Source: CAVRQM01 sp963732775 (lineage in GTDB: Bacteria > Pseudomonadota > Alphaproteobacteria > Acetobacterales > Acetobacteraceae). From it: a stretch of DNA of 64,000 nucleotides. Numbering within the stretch: the stretch's first letter is position 1; each line of letters opens with the position of its first letter. The notes below the pieces were generated by a model. It saw only the letters and a list, made by a program, of their open reading frames with translations. It was not told the origin of the DNA and made no database searches. The stretch is from assembly GCA_963732775.1 (NCBI GenBank), contig CAVTAR010000001.1, forward strand, positions 1,116,001 to 1,180,000. The letters are read 5' to 3'. A program made the translations under genes and the position numbers. Shown one piece after another: positions 9,070 to 18,215 of the stretch.

Positions 9070-9674
9070 ACTGGGTCGATGCTATCGTCGCGGCCGTGCT
9101 GGTCGTCTCCACCCTGCTCGCCGTGCTGCGCGGCTTTGTGCGCGAGGTGCTGGGCATCGGCGCCTGGGCCGGGGCGGTCGCGGTCGCCATCTGGGGCTTT
9201 CCGTTCATCGAGCCGCGCTTCCTGCTCTGGTTCGGCGATCCGAACGTCGCGACCGCGGCCGCCTATGCGGCACTCTTCCTGTGCGCGCTGATCCTGTTCT
9301 CGATCATGACCGGCATGGTGGGTGGCCTCGTGCGCGGCTCGCCGCTGTCCGGCATCGACAGCACGCTTGGCTTGCTGTTCGGCATGGTGCGGGGTGCGGC
9401 GCTGCTGGTGGCCGCCTATATCGGGCTCGGCTTCGTGGTGGAGCCGTCGCGCTGGCCGGCGCCATTGCAGGAGGCGCGCAGCACGCCGTGGGTCTACGAG
9501 AGCGCCGTCTGGGCAGCGAACCTCGTGCCGGCCAATTTTCGCCCGGTCGTGAAGCCGCCGCCCGCACCGCCCCCGCCCGAGGCGCCGGCGCGCGCGGAGC
9601 AGCTGCTGCCGCCGTTGTCGCCGCCGGCAGCGGCACCGGCCGCGGCACCGGCAACGGCCGCCGCGCACCCGTGA
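9066..9674 (+). CDS. cvpA: CvpA family inner-membrane protein
   Basis: This is a CvpA-family protein of 202 residues. Its N-terminus NWVDAIVAAVLVVSTLLAVLRGF is shortened here to the marker NWVDAIV...LRGFVREVLG, the conserved first segment. Several hydrophobic helices follow (WAGAVAVAIWGF, AAYAALFLCALILFS, LGLLFGMVRGAALLVAAYIG), then a proline/alanine-rich soluble tail. CvpA lies in front of purF in many proteobacteria and is linked to envelope homeostasis. The same pair is seen here, with a 21-nt gap to purF. Confidence 0.9.
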   Translation: MNWVDAIVAAVLVVSTLLAVLRGFVREVLGIGAWAGAVAVAIWGFPFIEPRFLLWFGDPNVATAAAYAALFLCALILFSIMTGMVGGLVRGSPLSGIDSTLGLLFGMVRGAALLVAAYIGLGFVVEPSRWPAPLQEARSTPWVYESAVWAANLVPANFRPVVKPPPAPPPPEAPARAEQLLPPLSPPAAAPAAAPATAAAHP

Positions 9675-9695
9675 GGGGCGCGAGGGAGTGAGGCG

Positions 9696-11138
9696 ATGAT
9701 CGACGACGACAAGCCGCACGAGGAGTGCGCGGTGATGGGCGTGTGGAACGCCTCGGACGCCGCGGCGCTGACGGCGCTGGGGCTCCACGCGCTGCAGCAC
9801 CGGGGCCAGACCGCCACGGGCATTGCCAGCAGCGACGGCACGACGTTCCGCAGCCACAAGGGCGTCGGCCTGGTCGGCGACAACTTCTCCGACCCGCGCA
9901 TCATCGCGGGGCTTCCCGGGCACGCGGCCATCGGCCACAACCGCTACGCCACCACCGGCGACACGGTGCTGCGCAACGTGCAGCCGCTGTTCGCGGATTT
10001 CGAGTTCGGCGGCCTGGCGATTGCGCACAACGGCAACCTGACCAACGCCATGGCGCTGCGGCGCGCGCTGATCCGGCGCGGCTGCCTGTTCCAGTCCACC
10101 ACCGACAGCGAGGTGTTCATCCACCTCGTCGCCATCAGCCGGTACTCGACGGTGGTGGACCGGCTGATCGACGCGCTGCGCCAGGTGGTCGGTGCCTATT
10201 CGCTGATCGCGCTGACCGACGACGCAATGCTCGGCGTGCGCGACCCGCTTGGCGTACGGCCGCTTATCCTCGGGCGCAACGAGAGCAGCGGCGCCTGGAT
10301 CCTGGCGTCCGAGAGCTGTGCGCTCGACATCACGGGTGCCAGCTTCGTGCGCGACGTGGAGCCGGGCGAGATCGTCGTGGTCGACGCGCAGGGTGTGCGC
10401 AGCATCCGCCCGTTCTCGCGCGAGCGCCCGCGCTTCTGCCTGTTCGAATATGTCTATTTCTCCCGCCCCGACAGCGTGGTGGAGGGCGTGCCGGTGTACG
10501 ACGCGAGGAAGCGCATCGGTCGCGAACTGGCCCGCGAGAGTGACGTGGACGCCGACGTGGTGGTGCCGGTGCCGGACAGCGGCGTGCCGGCGGCGATGGG
10601 CTACGCGGCCGAGAGCGGCGTGCCGTTCGAGCTCGGCATCATCCGCAACCACTATGTCGGCCGCACCTTCATCGAGCCTACCGACAGCATCCGGAACCTC
10701 GGCGTGAAGCTGAAACACTCCGCCAACCGGGCGGTGCTGGAGGGCCGGCGGGTGGTGCTGGTGGACGACAGCATCGTGCGCGGCACCACCAGCAAGAAGA
10801 TCGTCGAGATGGTGCGCGCGGCCGGGGCGGCGGAGGTGCACATGCGGATCTCCTCGCCGCCCACGACGCACTCGTGTTTCTACGGCATCGACACGCCGGA
10901 GCGGGCACAGCTGCTTGCAGCGCAGTACGACGTGGCGGGGATGGCCGAGCTGATCGGCGCCGACAGCCTGGCCTTCGTCTCGATCGACGGGCTGTATCGC
11001 GCCTTGGGCGAGGCGCGGCGCGACCCGCTGGCGCCGCAGTATTGCGACGCGTGCTTCACCGGCGACTACCCGATCCCGCTGCCGGATGCCGACCGCGGCG
11101 AGGCGCACATGCCGGTGCTGGTAAGCGAGGTGCGGTGA
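9696..11138 (+). CDS. purF: Amidophosphoribosyltransferase
   Basis: PurF catalyses the first committed step of purine synthesis, PRPP plus glutamine to phosphoribosylamine. The 480-residue protein has the N-terminal nucleophile Cys after a short propeptide (PHEECAVMGVWN), glutaminase motifs HRGQTATGI and HNRYATTG, and the PRPP loop VVLVDDSIVRGTTS near residue 350. Cysteines in CLFEYVYF, THSCFYG and YCDACFTGDYP match the ligands of the 4Fe-4S-containing, propeptide-bearing class. A GGGAG/GAGG ribosome site precedes the ATG. The final codon overlaps the next gene (GTGA). Confidence 0.97.
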   Translation: MIDDDKPHEECAVMGVWNASDAAALTALGLHALQHRGQTATGIASSDGTTFRSHKGVGLVGDNFSDPRIIAGLPGHAAIGHNRYATTGDTVLRNVQPLFADFEFGGLAIAHNGNLTNAMALRRALIRRGCLFQSTTDSEVFIHLVAISRYSTVVDRLIDALRQVVGAYSLIALTDDAMLGVRDPLGVRPLILGRNESSGAWILASESCALDITGASFVRDVEPGEIVVVDAQGVRSIRPFSRERPRFCLFEYVYFSRPDSVVEGVPVYDARKRIGRELARESDVDADVVVPVPDSGVPAAMGYAAESGVPFELGIIRNHYVGRTFIEPTDSIRNLGVKLKHSANRAVLEGRRVVLVDDSIVRGTTSKKIVEMVRAAGAAEVHMRISSPPTTHSCFYGIDTPERAQLLAAQYDVAGMAELIGADSLAFVSIDGLYRALGEARRDPLAPQYCDACFTGDYPIPLPDADRGEAHMPVLVSEVR

Positions 11139-11872
11139 GCGTGCAGTGCGTCGCCCTTGTCACCGGCGCCAGCCGCGGCATCGGTGCGGCGGTGGCCGTC
11201 GAACTGGCCCGGCGGGGGATGCACGTCGTGGCGACCGCGCGCACGCAGGGCGGGCTGGAGGAGACCGACGACGCCGTGCGCGCCGTCGGCGGACATGCCA
11301 CGCTGCTGCCGCTCGATTTGGCCGAAGCCTCGGCACTCGACCGGCTCGGCCCCAGCCTGTTCGAGCGCTTCGGCCGGCTCGACGTGCTGGTAGGCAATGC
11401 GGGCGCGCTCGGCCGGCTCGCCCCGGTGGCGCACATCCAGGAACGCGACTTTCGTGCGGCGGTGGGCGTGAACGTCGAGGCGACCTGGCGGCTGATCCGT
11501 ACCACCGCGCCGCTGCTGCTGGCGGCCCCCGCCGGGAGGGCGGTGTTCGTCACCAGCCGCACCGTGCCGTCGCCCGCCGCCTACTGGGGGCTGTATGGGG
11601 CCACCAAGGCGGCCATGGAGCACCTGGTGCGGAGCTGGGCGGAGGAGACGCGCACCTCGCGCCTGCGCGTCAACCTGTTCGACCCCGGGGTGGTGGCCAC
11701 GCGCCTGCGAGCCGAGGCGATGCCGGGCGAGAACCCGGCGGCGCTGGCCACTCCGGAGGAGGTGGCGCCGGGGCTGGCCGCGCTGTGCGAGGCCGGCGAG
11801 GAGCGGCACGGCGTGCTCGTCCAAGCGGCCGGCTCCGCCGTCACTCGGCCGAAGGCCAGTCCGAACGAGTGA
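11135..11872 (+). CDS. Short-chain dehydrogenase/reductase
   Basis: This is a classical SDR of 245 residues. It has the cofactor motif VTGASRGIGAAVAVEL, the NAG motif (VLVGNAGALG), a Ser in VFVTSRT and the active-site YGATK. GTG at 11135 is chosen because it overlaps the purF stop (GTGA) and gives the normal N-terminus. A purF-SDR pair is common in Rhodospirillales. The substrate is not known; the oxidoreductase assignment is firm, the physiological role is not. Confidence 0.88.
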   Translation: MSVQCVALVTGASRGIGAAVAVELARRGMHVVATARTQGGLEETDDAVRAVGGHATLLPLDLAEASALDRLGPSLFERFGRLDVLVGNAGALGRLAPVAHIQERDFRAAVGVNVEATWRLIRTTAPLLLAAPAGRAVFVTSRTVPSPAAYWGLYGATKAAMEHLVRSWAEETRTSRLRVNLFDPGVVATRLRAEAMPGENPAALATPEEVAPGLAALCEAGEERHGVLVQAAGSAVTRPKASPNE

Positions 11873-11913
11873 TTGGGGCTACGGAGTAGTGGCCGACATG
11901 CGATAGGCGACAA

Positions 11914-13182
11914 TCAGGCCGCGAGCCGGTTGATCATCGCCTGGGTGATGAGGCAGACGCCGCTCGCGGTGCGGCGGAAGCGTTGCGCATCGCGCTCGGC
12001 ATCCTCGCCCACCACGAGGCCGGGCGGGATTTTGACGCCGCGGTCGATCACCACCCGCTCGAGCCGAGCCGACCGGCCGATCTCGGTGCCGGGCAGGATC
12101 ACCGCGCGCTCGACATGGCTGAACGAGTTAATGCGCACGTTGGTGAACAGCAACGATTGCCGCACGTAGGCGCCCGAGACGATGCAGCCGCCCGAGACCA
12201 ACGAGGAGACCGCCATGCCGCGTCGCCCGCTCTCGTCGTGGATGAACTTCGCTGGCGGCGTCACCTCGCCGTAGGTCCAGATCGGCCAGTCGCGGTCGAA
12301 CAGGTCGAGGCCGGGAATGAAGTCGGTCAGGTCGATGTTGGCGGCATGGTAGGCATCGACCGTGCCCACGTCGCGCCAGTACGGTTCCTCCTCGGCGGAG
12401 GAGCGCACGCACGAGCGCGAGAAATGGTGCGCCACCGCGCGGCCGCCGGCAACCACCTTCGGAATAACGTCGCGGCCGAAGTCGCGGCTCGATGTCGTGT
12501 CGGCCGCGTCCTCGCGCAGCAGCTCGAACAGGCGCTTCGTGTCGAACACGTAGATGCCCATGCTGGCCAGCGCGACGTCCGGCTTGCCTGGCATCGCCGG
12601 CGGGTCGCCGGGCTTTTCCAGGAACGACAGGATGCGGTCGTGCTCGTCGACATGCATCACGCCGAAGCCCACCGCCTCCATGCGCGGCACCTCGATGCAG
12701 CCGACAGTCGCGTCCGCCCCGCTGTCGACGTGCTGCTGCAGCATCAGCTCGTAGTCCATCTTGTAGACGTGGTCGCCGGCCAGCACGATGATGTAGCGCG
12801 GGTCGGCGGCCTCGATGATGTCGATGTTCTGAAAAATCGCGTCGGCGGTGCCGAGGTACCAGCGATCCTCAGAGACGCGTTGGCTCGCCGGCAGGATGTC
12901 GAAGCTCTCGTTGCGCTCAGGGCGAAAGAAGCTCCAGCCGCGAATCAGGTGGCGGATCAGGCTGTGCGCCTTGTACTGCGTCGCCACCGCGATGCGGCGG
13001 ATGCCGGAGTTGACGGCGTTGGACAGCGCGAAGTCGATGATCCGGCTCTTGCCGCCGAAATAGACCGCGGGCTTGGCGCGAATGTCGGTGAGCTCCATGA
13101 GCCGGCTGCCGCGCCCGCCGGCCAGCACGAATGCCATGGTTTGCCGCGCCAGCGGGCCGCTGGCACTGTTCGGTGGCGCCAC
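11914..13182 (-). CDS. glgC: Glucose-1-phosphate adenylyltransferase
   Basis: GlgC makes ADP-glucose for glycogen synthesis. The 422-residue product shows PLARQTMAFVLAGGRGSRL (nucleotide loop), AKPAVYFGGKSRIIDFALSN, ATQYKAHSLIRHL, and the central IVLAGDHVYKMDYELML. A beta-helical C-terminal domain follows. The GTG at 13182 is used as start: it has a GGGGGG stretch about 8 nt upstream and matches the usual N-terminus, whereas earlier in-frame codons would add unconserved sequence. No other glycogen genes are nearby. It is divergent from the GMC oxidoreductase. Confidence 0.95.
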   Translation of the reverse strand: MAPPNSASGPLARQTMAFVLAGGRGSRLMELTDIRAKPAVYFGGKSRIIDFALSNAVNSGIRRIAVATQYKAHSLIRHLIRGWSFFRPERNESFDILPASQRVSEDRWYLGTADAIFQNIDIIEAADPRYIIVLAGDHVYKMDYELMLQQHVDSGADATVGCIEVPRMEAVGFGVMHVDEHDRILSFLEKPGDPPAMPGKPDVALASMGIYVFDTKRLFELLREDAADTTSSRDFGRDVIPKVVAGGRAVAHHFSRSCVRSSAEEEPYWRDVGTVDAYHAANIDLTDFIPGLDLFDRDWPIWTYGEVTPPAKFIHDESGRRGMAVSSLVSGGCIVSGAYVRQSLLFTNVRINSFSHVERAVILPGTEIGRSARLERVVIDRGVKIPPGLVVGEDAERDAQRFRRTASGVCLITQAMINRLAA

Positions 13183-13263
13183 GCGAATCCCCCCTGGCCA
13201 CTGGCCCCGGTAGGCGATGGTGCGCGGCGGGGGCGGGAGGGTCAAGGGCGGGAGGTCGCGCGA

Positions 13264-14874
13264 TTGGGCCAGGCGTACGACGTCATCATCGCCGGCGGCG
13301 GCTCCTCGGGCTGCGTCGCCGCAACCCGGCTCGTGCGCGACCACGGGCTGCGCGTGCTACTGCTGGAGCGAGGGCGGGCGCGCCAGCCCTGGCTGCTGCA
13401 ACTGCCGGCCGGCTACATGAAGTTCCTCGCGCGCGCCGATTACCTCGAGATGCACCAGACGGTGCCGCAGCCGCAGCTCGACGGCCGCGCGCCGACCGTG
13501 CCGCAGGCCCGCCTGCTGGGCGGCGGCAGCGCGGTCAACGCCATGGTCTACATGCGCGGCCAGCGCGAGGACTACGATGGCTGGGACGCGTTCCTGGGCG
13601 GCGGCTCCGGCTGGTCCTACGCCGACCTGCTGCCGCATTTCCGCGGCATGGAGGCTAACGCGCGCCTGCGCGACGACTATCACGGCATCGACGGGCCGTT
13701 GTGCGTGTCCGATCCCGGCCAGCTCGACCCGCTGACCGAGGCCTATATGCTAGCCGTGCAGGGCTGCGGCGTGCGCTACAATCCCGACTTCAACGGCGCG
13801 GCACAGGCCGGTGTCGGACCGATGCAGCACACCATCGGCCCAAGGGCGGGCGGGCATCCTCGACGCAGTAGTGCCGTCTCCGCGTTCCTCTCGCAGGTCG
13901 CCGACGACCGGCGCCTGACCACCGTGACGGAGGCGACCGTCGCGCGCGTGCTGTTCGACGGCTGCCGCGCCGTCGGCGTGGAGTATTTCCGGCGGGGCGA
14001 GACCGTGCAGGCGCGGGCCGAGAGTGAGGTGCTGCTGGCGACCGGCACCTACAACACCGCCAAGCTGTTAATGCTGTCGGGCCTGGGCCCCGCCGACGAG
14101 TTGCGCGCGCACGGCATCGGGGTGCGGGCCGACCTGCCCGGCGCGGGGCGGAACCTGCAGGACCACCACGAGGTGCCGGTGGTCAGCGCCACCCGCGCCG
14201 GCAGCGGCTATTTCGGCCAGGACCGCGGCTGGCGCATGCTCCGCAACGGGCTGCAGTTCCTGGCCACCGGTACCGGACCCGTGACCACGACCGGGGTCGA
14301 GGCGTGCGCGTTCATCGACCCGGACGGCGGCGCGCGGCCGACGGTCCAGCTCTACTTCGTGCCCACCGTGTACCTCGACCGCGACGCCGACGCGCGGCCG
14401 ACCTATGGCTGCACGCTGACGCCCTGCCTGCTGCGCCCCCGCGCGCGCGGCTCGGTCAGGCTGCGATCCGCCGACCCGCGCGAGCGGCCGCTGGTGGACA
14501 GCAACTTCTTCGGCGACCCGGACGACCTGCGCCTGACGGTCGCGGCGATGCGTTTCGCGCGGCGCGTGCTGGCCGAGCGGCCGCTCGCGGGCTACGTCGA
14601 GCACGAGATGCTGCCGGGCCGCGACGCCGACAGCGACGCAGCGCTCGCCGCCTATGCGCGCCGGATGGTGAAGACCAACTACCACCCGGTCGGCACCGCG
14701 CGCATGGGCCGCGACGACGACCCGATGGCGGTGCTGGACACGCGGCTGCGGGTGCGCGGCGTGGACGGGCTGCGGGTGATCGACTGTGCCGCGATCCCGT
14801 CCATCCCGTCCGGCAACACCAACGCGATCGCGCTGGCGCTGGGCGACCGGGCGGTGACGCTGATGCGGAACTGA
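13264..14874 (+). CDS. GMC-family FAD oxidoreductase (choline dehydrogenase-like)
   Basis: This is a 536-residue glucose-methanol-choline oxidoreductase. It has the N-terminal FAD motif DVIIAGGGSSGCVAATRL, the GMC signature 1 region RLLGGGSAVNAMVYMRGQ, signature 2 region TYNTAKLLMLSGLGP, and the active-site H...N/H near the end (KTNYHPVGTARMG ... IPSGNTNAI). The start is TTG at 13264, placed after a GGGAGG; no ATG or GTG fits. One segment near residue 200 (GPRAGGHPRRSSAV) is slightly longer than usual. The substrate, probably an alcohol, is undetermined. Confidence 0.88.
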   Translation: MGQAYDVIIAGGGSSGCVAATRLVRDHGLRVLLLERGRARQPWLLQLPAGYMKFLARADYLEMHQTVPQPQLDGRAPTVPQARLLGGGSAVNAMVYMRGQREDYDGWDAFLGGGSGWSYADLLPHFRGMEANARLRDDYHGIDGPLCVSDPGQLDPLTEAYMLAVQGCGVRYNPDFNGAAQAGVGPMQHTIGPRAGGHPRRSSAVSAFLSQVADDRRLTTVTEATVARVLFDGCRAVGVEYFRRGETVQARAESEVLLATGTYNTAKLLMLSGLGPADELRAHGIGVRADLPGAGRNLQDHHEVPVVSATRAGSGYFGQDRGWRMLRNGLQFLATGTGPVTTTGVEACAFIDPDGGARPTVQLYFVPTVYLDRDADARPTYGCTLTPCLLRPRARGSVRLRSADPRERPLVDSNFFGDPDDLRLTVAAMRFARRVLAERPLAGYVEHEMLPGRDADSDAALAAYARRMVKTNYHPVGTARMGRDDDPMAVLDTRLRVRGVDGLRVIDCAAIPSIPSGNTNAIALALGDRAVTLMRN

Positions 14875-14962
14875 CATGGCGGCTGACACGGCGGCACGTC
14901 GCGCGCTAACGCCTTGCTAAGTTCGCCGTGGTGTGCTGACGCCCGAGTTCGCGGATGCACCC

Positions 14963-15997
14963 ATGATCCGACCATTGCTGCTGGCCCTCAGCCTGTTCGT
15001 CGCGGGTGCGGCGTGTGCGGACGAGCCACCTGGCTTCGTGGCACCCGCCAACCTGGCCGCGCTGCAGGCCGCGTTCCGCCGTCCGGCCGCCATTCCGTTC
15101 CCGGCCGAAAACCCCTACACTCCTGAGGTGGCGCTGCTCGGGCGCACGCTGTTCTTCGATGCGCGCCTGTCCGGCTCCGGCTCGCTCGCCTGCGCCAGTT
15201 GCCACAACCCGTCCTTCGGCTGGGAGGACGGGCTCGCGCTGGGTCACGGCGAGGGGCTGCGGGCGCTGGGGCGACACACCCCGACCATCCTGAACGGCGC
15301 TTGGGGCAGGCTTTTCTTCTGGGACGGCCGGGCCGCATCGCTGGAAGCGCAGGCATCCGGCCCGATGGGCAACCCGCGCGAGATGAACCAGGACCTTGCC
15401 GCGCTGCCGGCCAAGCTCGCCGCGATCGCCGGCTACTCGCCGCTGTTCGAGCGGGCCTTCCCCGGCCAGGGCATCACGATGGTTACCGTCACCCGGGCGC
15501 TCGCGGTGTTCGAGCGCACGCTGGCCAGCAGTCCGGCCCCGTTCGACGCCTGGCTCGACGGCGACGACAGCGCCATTCCGGACGCGGCGAAGCGCGGCTT
15601 CGTGCTGTTCACCGGGGCGGCCGACTGTGCCGCCTGCCACGCCGGGTTCGACTTTACCGACGGGCGGTTCCACGACATTGGCCTGCCCGACGGCCCTGCG
15701 GGGCAGGATCGGGGGCGCGCCGCGATCGACGCCGCCGAGCCCGAGGCCGAGCATGGCTTCAAGACGCCGACGCTGCGCAACGTCGCGCGCCGCGCGCCGT
15801 ACATGCACGACGGCTCGCTCGCCGACCTCGGCGCCGTGCTCGCGCACTACGATGGCGGAGGCATCGCGCGCCCGTCGCGCTCGCCGCTGATGCGCCCGCT
15901 CGCGATGTCCCCGGCGCAGCTCCGGGACCTGCAGGCGTTCCTGGTCAGCCTGTCCGAGCCGGCACGGAGCTTTCCGATTCCGTCGCTGCCGCAATGA
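14963..15997 (+). CDS. Di-haem cytochrome c peroxidase (CCP/MauG family)
   Basis: This is a periplasmic 344-residue protein with a clear signal peptide (MIRPLLLALSLFVAGAACA then DEPP). Two haem c sites are visible, CASCH near residue 80 and CAACH near residue 225. Family features include LGRTLFFDARLSGSGSLACA, FFWDGRA, MGNPREM and the C-terminal FKTPTLRNVARRAPYMHDGS. The family reduces H2O2 or oxidises protein/metabolite partners. ATG 14963 is preferred over an earlier ATG at 14933 because it begins the signal peptide. The stop overlaps the downstream chemoreceptor's first possible ATG (ATGA at 15994). Confidence 0.9.
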   Translation: MIRPLLLALSLFVAGAACADEPPGFVAPANLAALQAAFRRPAAIPFPAENPYTPEVALLGRTLFFDARLSGSGSLACASCHNPSFGWEDGLALGHGEGLRALGRHTPTILNGAWGRLFFWDGRAASLEAQASGPMGNPREMNQDLAALPAKLAAIAGYSPLFERAFPGQGITMVTVTRALAVFERTLASSPAPFDAWLDGDDSAIPDAAKRGFVLFTGAADCAACHAGFDFTDGRFHDIGLPDGPAGQDRGRAAIDAAEPEAEHGFKTPTLRNVARRAPYMHDGSLADLGAVLAHYDGGGIARPSRSPLMRPLAMSPAQLRDLQAFLVSLSEPARSFPIPSLPQ

Positions 15998-16011
15998 GGG
16001 AGTTTCCGGGT

Positions 16012-17663
16012 ATGCAGGTGCGCAAGCAGCTCGCGCTAACCAATCTCTGCGTCGTGATCGGCCTGGCGGTGCTGGTCTGGTTCGGCATCGCCTCGCTGGG
16101 CCGGGTGGCCGACGTGACCGGGGCGATCCCGACGACCTGGTGCACGCGGTCGACGCCGCGCGCGTCGGACAGTCCGCGTTCGGCTTGGCCGACGACGCGC
16201 TGCACGACCCGACCGACGCCCCGGTGCTGGCCGAGGCCGATGCCGCGGCGGCACGCTTCCGGGCGCAATACGACCGGCTGACCACGGCGCTCGCGGCGTT
16301 GCGCGGCCGCCTCTCCGACCCGCACCTGCGCGAGGACGCGGCCGGCATCGAGCGCGCCATCGCCGACTGGCGCGAGGCCGCCGGCCGCTATCTGCCGGGC
16401 AGCGGCGCCGGTTCGCGGGAGCTGCCGCAGCCCGACCGCATCCAGGCGCAGCGGCAGGCGATCTCGCTCAGCATCGACGCGCTAGTGCAGTCGCTGGGCG
16501 AGGCGGCCGGGCAGACCCGCTCCGTGCTCGGGCGGGAAACCTGGCGGCGCGGCGCGATCTTCCTGGGCGTCGCCGGCGCCACGACGCTCGGCGTGCTGCT
16601 CAGCATGGCCTGGGTGTTCGGCACGCTGAGCGGCGGGCTGCGGGAGGCGCGGGCGGGTGCGGCGCGGATCGCCGCCGGCGATCTTGCTACGCCCATCGTA
16701 TCCGGCCGCGCCGACGAGTTCGGCGCCCTGATGGCGGATTTCGAGACCATGCGCGCGGCGCTGGCCGAGGCGGCGGCGCGGGCGCGCGACCGCGGCCAGG
16801 CCGCCGAGGCCGAGCGCGACCGCATTGCCGGGCTGTCGGACGGGTTCACCACCGCGTCGGGCACGCTGGTCGGCGATCTGCGCCAGGCGGCAAGCACCTT
16901 GCAGGACACGGCGCGCGCGATGTCGTCGATCGCGGCGGACACCAACCGGCAGGCCGGCGTGGTCGCCACGGCGTCCGAGCAGGCCAGTGCGGGGGCGCAC
17001 AACGTCGCCGCAGCCGCCGAGCAGCTCGCCGCCTCGATCGCCGAGATCGGGCGGCAGGTCGCGCACTCCTCGCGTCGCACCGGGCAGGGGGTGGAGGACG
17101 CGCGCCGCACCGACGCGATCGTGCGCGCACTGGCCGACGGCGCCGGGCGGATCGGCCAGGTGGTGGACCTGATCAGCGGCATCGCCGGGCGCACCAACCT
17201 GCTGGCGCTGAACGCCACCATCGAGGCGGCGCGCGCCGGCGACGCCGGCAAGGGCTTCGCCGTGGTCGCCGCCGAGGTGAAGACGCTGGCTCAGCAGACC
17301 GCGACCGCGACCGAGGACATCCGCGCGCAGATCGCCCAGATCCAGGGTGCGACGGGTGACGCGGTGGACGCGATCCGCGGCATTGCCGTGATGATCGAGG
17401 AGGTGGACCGCACCGCCGCGGTGATTGCCGCCGCGGTGGCCCAGCAGGGCACGGCGACCGCCGAAATCGCGCGTAACGTGCAGCACACCACGTCGCAGAC
17501 GCGCGCCGTGGGGGCCACCATCCCCGAGGTCGCGCGCGCGGCCTCGCAGACCGGCGCCTCGGCCGAGCAGGTGCTGGGTGCGGCGCACTCCGTGCTGCAG
17601 CGCGCCGAGCAGCTCGGCGCGGAGGTGGGGCGGTTCGTGGGCGGGTTGCGGCTGGCGGCGTAG
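16012..17663 (+). pseudogene. Methyl-accepting chemotaxis protein, broken by a 1-nt deletion
   Basis: This is a membrane chemoreceptor, about 550 residues if repaired: TM1 (LTNLCVVIGLAVLVWFG), a helical periplasmic sensor of about 140 residues, TM2 (AIFLGVAGATTLGVLLSMAW), a HAMP segment, and a signalling domain with the hairpin tip ISGIAGRTNLLALNATIEAA. The frame changes in the GGGG run at 16120-16123: adding one G gives TGGDPDDLVHAVDAARVGQ and joins the two halves. The start could be ATG 16012 or 15994; the latter overlaps the peroxidase stop. Being coupled to a peroxidase, it might respond to redox stress, which is inference only. Confidence 0.82.
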
Positions 17664-18215
17664 TTCTGTCAGAGGGACCGATCTGCAGCGATCGTCGCCC
17701 CCCGAAGCCCTACGATCGACGCTCGAGACTCGACACTCGACGTTGGGCCACTCGACGCTGGGCCACTCGGCACCCGTGGCTCGGATGGATGTGCAGCGCC
17801 CCGGTGGTCCATTCCGCCGCCACATCATCCGCCGTGGCCCGCGCCTTGCGCTGCGCTTCGGCCAGCGCCCGCAGCGCCTGCCAGCGCTACACTGTCGCCA
17901 CGACGGGCCTACATGCCGTCGCCGTGATGCTGGGGACGCCAAAAGCCGTCAACGGCTCGAACCTGCCCGGTGCTGCGCCAGACGCACTTCGCGGTCAGCA
18001 GGTGAGCCGATGGGGGCGCATACGCGTGCGCCCGCCCGCACCACGGCCAGGCGCCGACGGCGATCAGGCATGATTACGGCGCCCGTGACGATCAGGTATC
18101 GTCACGGCGGCCGCGTCGGCATCGACGGGTATGGTCACATCGATGGTGGCGTTCACGAGGCTCGCTCCTCACCAGATCATGGCATCGATCGGCAGGCCTT
18201 GGGCAGCGGCCCCGA
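17664..18215. other. 552-nt gene-poor stretch with short repeats
   Basis: No convincing intact gene was found. On the minus strand around 17790-17900 a short frame reads RWQALRALAEAQRKARATADDVAAEW in pieces, which looks like coding texture, but it begins just after an in-frame TAG and runs into the tandem repeat, so it may be a gene remnant. Degenerate CGAxACTCGA/TCGAG repeats occupy 17713-17770. Confidence 0.45.
17736..17765. repeat. 15-bp tandem duplication
   Basis: CTCGACGTTGGGCCA is followed directly by CTCGACGCTGGGCCA (14 of 15 identical), then CTCGG. Upstream are related short units (GACGCTCGAGACTCGACACTCGA). It is intergenic and just downstream of the chemoreceptor. Confidence 0.8.

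Noticed and set aside
9570..9660. Fusion or frameshift in the CvpA tail
   Set aside because: The Pro/Ala-rich tail is low-complexity but in frame and common in this family.
8154..11108. A 984-codon frame on the minus strand across radA, cvpA and purF
   Set aside because: Antisense shadow: no domain and no ribosome site, and the plus-strand genes are unambiguous.
11983..13263. A long plus-strand extension before the GMC oxidoreductase
   Set aside because: It is antisense to glgC and lacks any conserved sequence; the GMC motif begins just after TTG 13264.
13830..13880. Frameshift in the GMC oxidoreductase near residue 200
   Set aside because: The segment is slightly longer than usual, but the conserved RRSSAVSAFL follows in the same frame, so no indel is needed.
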